Shown here in pieces: positions 61,858-64,000 of a DNA stretch of 64,000 nucleotides. Position 1 is the stretch's first letter. Each line of letters opens with the position of its first letter. The notes beneath the pieces are model-generated. The model did not search any database and was not told the origin of the DNA. It saw only the letters and a program-made list of their open reading frames with translations. This DNA comes from Oscillospiraceae bacterium (GTDB taxonomy: Bacteria > Bacillota_A > Clostridia > Oscillospirales > WRJC01): positions 1 through 64,000 of the forward strand of contig WRJC01000008.1 in assembly GCA_009782405.1 (NCBI GenBank). Reading direction: 5' to 3'. Made by a program: the position numbers and the translations under genes.

Positions 61858-63213
61858 ATGTTCAACAAGATATTGATAGCCAACAGGGGCGAAATAGCGG
61901 TGCGCGTGATACGCGCCTGCAGGGACATGGGGATCATCAGCGTGGCGGTATATTCCGAGGCCGACAGGGATGCGATGCACGCCAATATCGCCGACGAAAG
62001 CCTATGCATCGGGGGGGCGATGGCAAGAGACAGCTACTTGAACATGGGCGCGATAATAACCGCGGCCAGGATTTCCGAAGCGGAAGCCATACACCCGGGC
62101 TACGGGTTCTTGTCCGAAAACGCGGATTTCGCAGAGCTGTGCGCGGAAAACGACATAAAATTCATCGGCCCGGACGCAAAGTCGATAGCGCAGATGGGAA
62201 ACAAAGCCGAAGCGAAAAAAATGATGGCCAAAGCCGGAGTCCCCGTGATCCCGGGCTCGGAGGGGGCAATAGGCGGTTTGCCCGAAGCGGAGGCCATATG
62301 CGACAAAATAGGGTATCCCGTGATGATAAAAGCCTCGGGCGGAGGCGGCGGACGCGGGATCAGGCTGGTTTCCGGCAAGCCTGAGCTCAAAAACGCCTAC
62401 AATATGTGCAAGGCCGAAGCAAAAGCATCTTTTGGCGACGACGAGCTTTACATAGAAAAATACATAGAAAACCCGAAGCACATAGAAATACAGATACTCG
62501 CCGACGAGCACGGAAAGGTGATACATCTGTTCGAGCGCGACTGCTCGCTGCAGAGGCGCCACCAAAAAATGATAGAGGAAGCCCCCGCTGTTTTCATGGA
62601 CGAGACCCTTCGGAAACAAATGGGCGAGGCGGCGGTAAAAGCGGTGTTCGCGGCGAATTACTCCAATGCGGGGACGGTGGAATTTTTGGTGGACAAAAAC
62701 AAAAATTTCTATTTCATGGAGATGAACGCCCGGATACAAGTCGAGCATCCCGTGACTGAGTTCATCACCGGGGTTGACATAGTGAAACAGCAGATAAAAA
62801 TAGCGGCGGGGGAAAAACTATGCATATCCCAAGCCGAAACGAAAATTTTGGGGCATTCCATCGAATGCCGTATAAACGCGGAAAACCCCGAAAAAAATTT
62901 CGCCCCTTGCCCGGGGATGATCCGGGAACTCAACGTGCCCGGGGGGCCCGGGGTCAGAGTGGACAGCGCGGTCTATCAGGGATATTTCATCCCGCCGCAC
63001 TACGATTCGATGATTTCAAAACTCATAGTGTTCGGCAACGACAGAGCCGAAGCCATAGCGAGGATGAGGCGCGCACTCGCCGAATATTTATTCGAGGGGA
63101 TAGAAACGAACGTGGACTATCACATCGAGCTGCTTTCCACCGAAGAATTTCAGCGGGGCGATTTCGACATCGACTTTATAGACGAATACAACAAAGGCAA
63201 AAATATTCAATGA
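61858..63213 (+). CDS. accC: Biotin carboxylase subunit of acetyl-CoA carboxylase
   Basis: The 451-residue ATP-grasp enzyme has MFNKILIANRGEIAVRVIR, the glycine-rich ATP loop SGGGGGRGIRLV, ERDCSLQRRHQK, and EMNARIQVEHPVTE. It carboxylates biotin on AccB with bicarbonate and ATP. Confidence 0.97.
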   Translation: MFNKILIANRGEIAVRVIRACRDMGIISVAVYSEADRDAMHANIADESLCIGGAMARDSYLNMGAIITAARISEAEAIHPGYGFLSENADFAELCAENDIKFIGPDAKSIAQMGNKAEAKKMMAKAGVPVIPGSEGAIGGLPEAEAICDKIGYPVMIKASGGGGGRGIRLVSGKPELKNAYNMCKAEAKASFGDDELYIEKYIENPKHIEIQILADEHGKVIHLFERDCSLQRRHQKMIEEAPAVFMDETLRKQMGEAAVKAVFAANYSNAGTVEFLVDKNKNFYFMEMNARIQVEHPVTEFITGVDIVKQQIKIAAGEKLCISQAETKILGHSIECRINAENPEKNFAPCPGMIRELNVPGGPGVRVDSAVYQGYFIPPHYDSMISKLIVFGNDRAEAIARMRRALAEYLFEGIETNVDYHIELLSTEEFQRGDFDIDFIDEYNKGKNIQ

Positions 63214-63230
63214 AAAAGCAGGTGAGTGAA

Positions 63231-64000
63231 ATGGCTATAAAGGAATTGTTCAAAAAAGCGAAATACATATCGGTTCCCGTGGCGAAACGCGCCATAAACG
63301 AAATGAGCGAAGGGGAAAACATGCAGGACTACATCGTTTGCGCGAAATGCGGAAAAAATGTTTTTGCGGAACAGTATGAAAATCTTTTGAAAGTTTGCCC
63401 TTTTTGCAATTTCCACACTCGCCTTTTCGCCCATGAGCGCCTTTTGTGCACCGCCGACTTGGACACTTTCGAGGAAAAATTCGGCAATCTGAAAACCGTC
63501 AACCCGCTTGATTTCGAAGGGTATCTCGAAAAAATCGAAAAACTGCAAAAAACGACGGGGTTGGAAGAAGCCGTTTTGACCGGCTTTTGCAAGATCGGGG
63601 GCTTTGGTGTGGCGCTCGGGATCATGGATTCCTCGTTTTTGATGGCTTCGATGGGTTCGGTGGTCGGCGAAAAGCTTGCGCGGCTTTTTGAGGAGGCCAC
63701 GGAAAGGCGCCTGCCGCTGGTGATATTTGCCGCTTCGGGTGGAGCGAGGATGCACGAGGGGATCATTTCCCTGATGCAGATGGCGAAAGTGTCGGCGGCA
63801 GTCGGGAGGCATTCGGACGCCGGTCTGTTATACATCACGGTGCTGACCGACCCCACCACGGGCGGCGTGACCGCTTCATTTGCCAGCCTTGGCGACATAA
63901 TACTCGCCGAACCGGGGGCGATCGTGGGATTCACCGGGCGCAGGGTTATAGAGGGAACGATAGGCCACAAGCTCCCGGACGATTTCCAAACTGCGGAGTT
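63231..64000 (+). CDS. accD: Acetyl-CoA carboxylase carboxyltransferase beta subunit (3' end outside window)
   Basis: The frame is open to the right edge. It shows the zinc ribbon (IVCAKCGKNVF and VCPFCNFHTR), the carboxyltransferase core FAASGGARMHEGIISLMQMAK and VLTDPTTGGVTASFA, and GFTGRRVIEGTIG. It transfers the carboxyl group from biotin to acetyl-CoA. The start follows AGGTGA, 17 bases after accC; accA is expected beyond the window. Confidence 0.95.
   Translation, partial: MAIKELFKKAKYISVPVAKRAINEMSEGENMQDYIVCAKCGKNVFAEQYENLLKVCPFCNFHTRLFAHERLLCTADLDTFEEKFGNLKTVNPLDFEGYLEKIEKLQKTTGLEEAVLTGFCKIGGFGVALGIMDSSFLMASMGSVVGEKLARLFEEATERRLPLVIFAASGGARMHEGIISLMQMAKVSAAVGRHSDAGLLYITVLTDPTTGGVTASFASLGDIILAEPGAIVGFTGRRVIEGTIGHKLPDDFQTAE

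Overview
The window looks like a chromosome segment of an anaerobic Gram-positive bacterium of the class Clostridia (Bacillota), probably a gut or rumen lineage. This is inferred from the clustered type II fatty-acid genes (fabH, fabG, fabF, accB, fabZ, accC, accD), the sortase-type surface protein, the zinc-type L31, the many SD-led genes with consensus sigma-A promoters (17-bp spacers), and the abundance of lipoprotein solute-binding proteins. No rRNA, tRNA or CRISPR array was seen.

Layout. 1-3.4 kb: the end of a type I restriction-modification locus. A RhuM-like fragment is followed by hsdS, a tyrosine recombinase, and a silent, headless hsdS tail on the opposite strand. hsdS and the silent tail share a 64-bp perfect inverted repeat, so the region reads as an invertible specificity switch. 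3.5-4.6 kb: an unrecognised protein, divergent from the next operon. 4.7-17.9 kb: a tightly packed eleven-gene unit behind one strong promoter. It encodes a phosphomannose-isomerase-like protein, a TIM-barrel sugar isomerase, a Gfo/Idh/MocA oxidoreductase, three solute-binding lipoproteins, an esterase-like hydrolase, two UroD-family proteins, a DUF6807 (PmoA-like) protein and a VOC protein. It has no permease or ATPase gene. 18-31 kb: a secreted alpha-2-macroglobulin-like protein without a thioester, a soluble LacI-type sensor fused to a hybrid histidine kinase, and a giant sortase-anchored adhesin.

31.3-35.3 kb: another oxidoreductase plus solute-binding protein pair, a secreted transglutaminase-like protein and rpmE. 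35.4-44.5 kb: housekeeping genes (hflX, an acyl carrier protein with an AMP-forming acyl ligase, tmk, an acetyltransferase, a DJ-1 protein, 5-formyl-THF cyclo-ligase, a CPBP protease, mltG). 44.5-54.5 kb: accessory genes again: a UroD-family protein with a GH29 fucosidase, two more solute-binding proteins, a copper P-type ATPase, another UroD-family protein, and two unrelated DNA-methyltransferase stubs that mark past rearrangement. 54.6-64 kb: mnmM, trmB and fabD on the minus strand, divergent from the fatty-acid operon, which runs off the right edge inside accD.

The most interesting theme is the repeated association of six paralogous solute-binding lipoproteins with four divergent UroD-family proteins and sugar-type oxidoreductases, isomerases, an esterase and a fucosidase, with no cognate membrane transporter anywhere in the window. 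I infer a dispersed glycan or glycoside (possibly methylated or acylated) scavenging system that shares a distant permease. The soluble LacI-type hybrid kinase could be its sensor. Its substrate is unknown.
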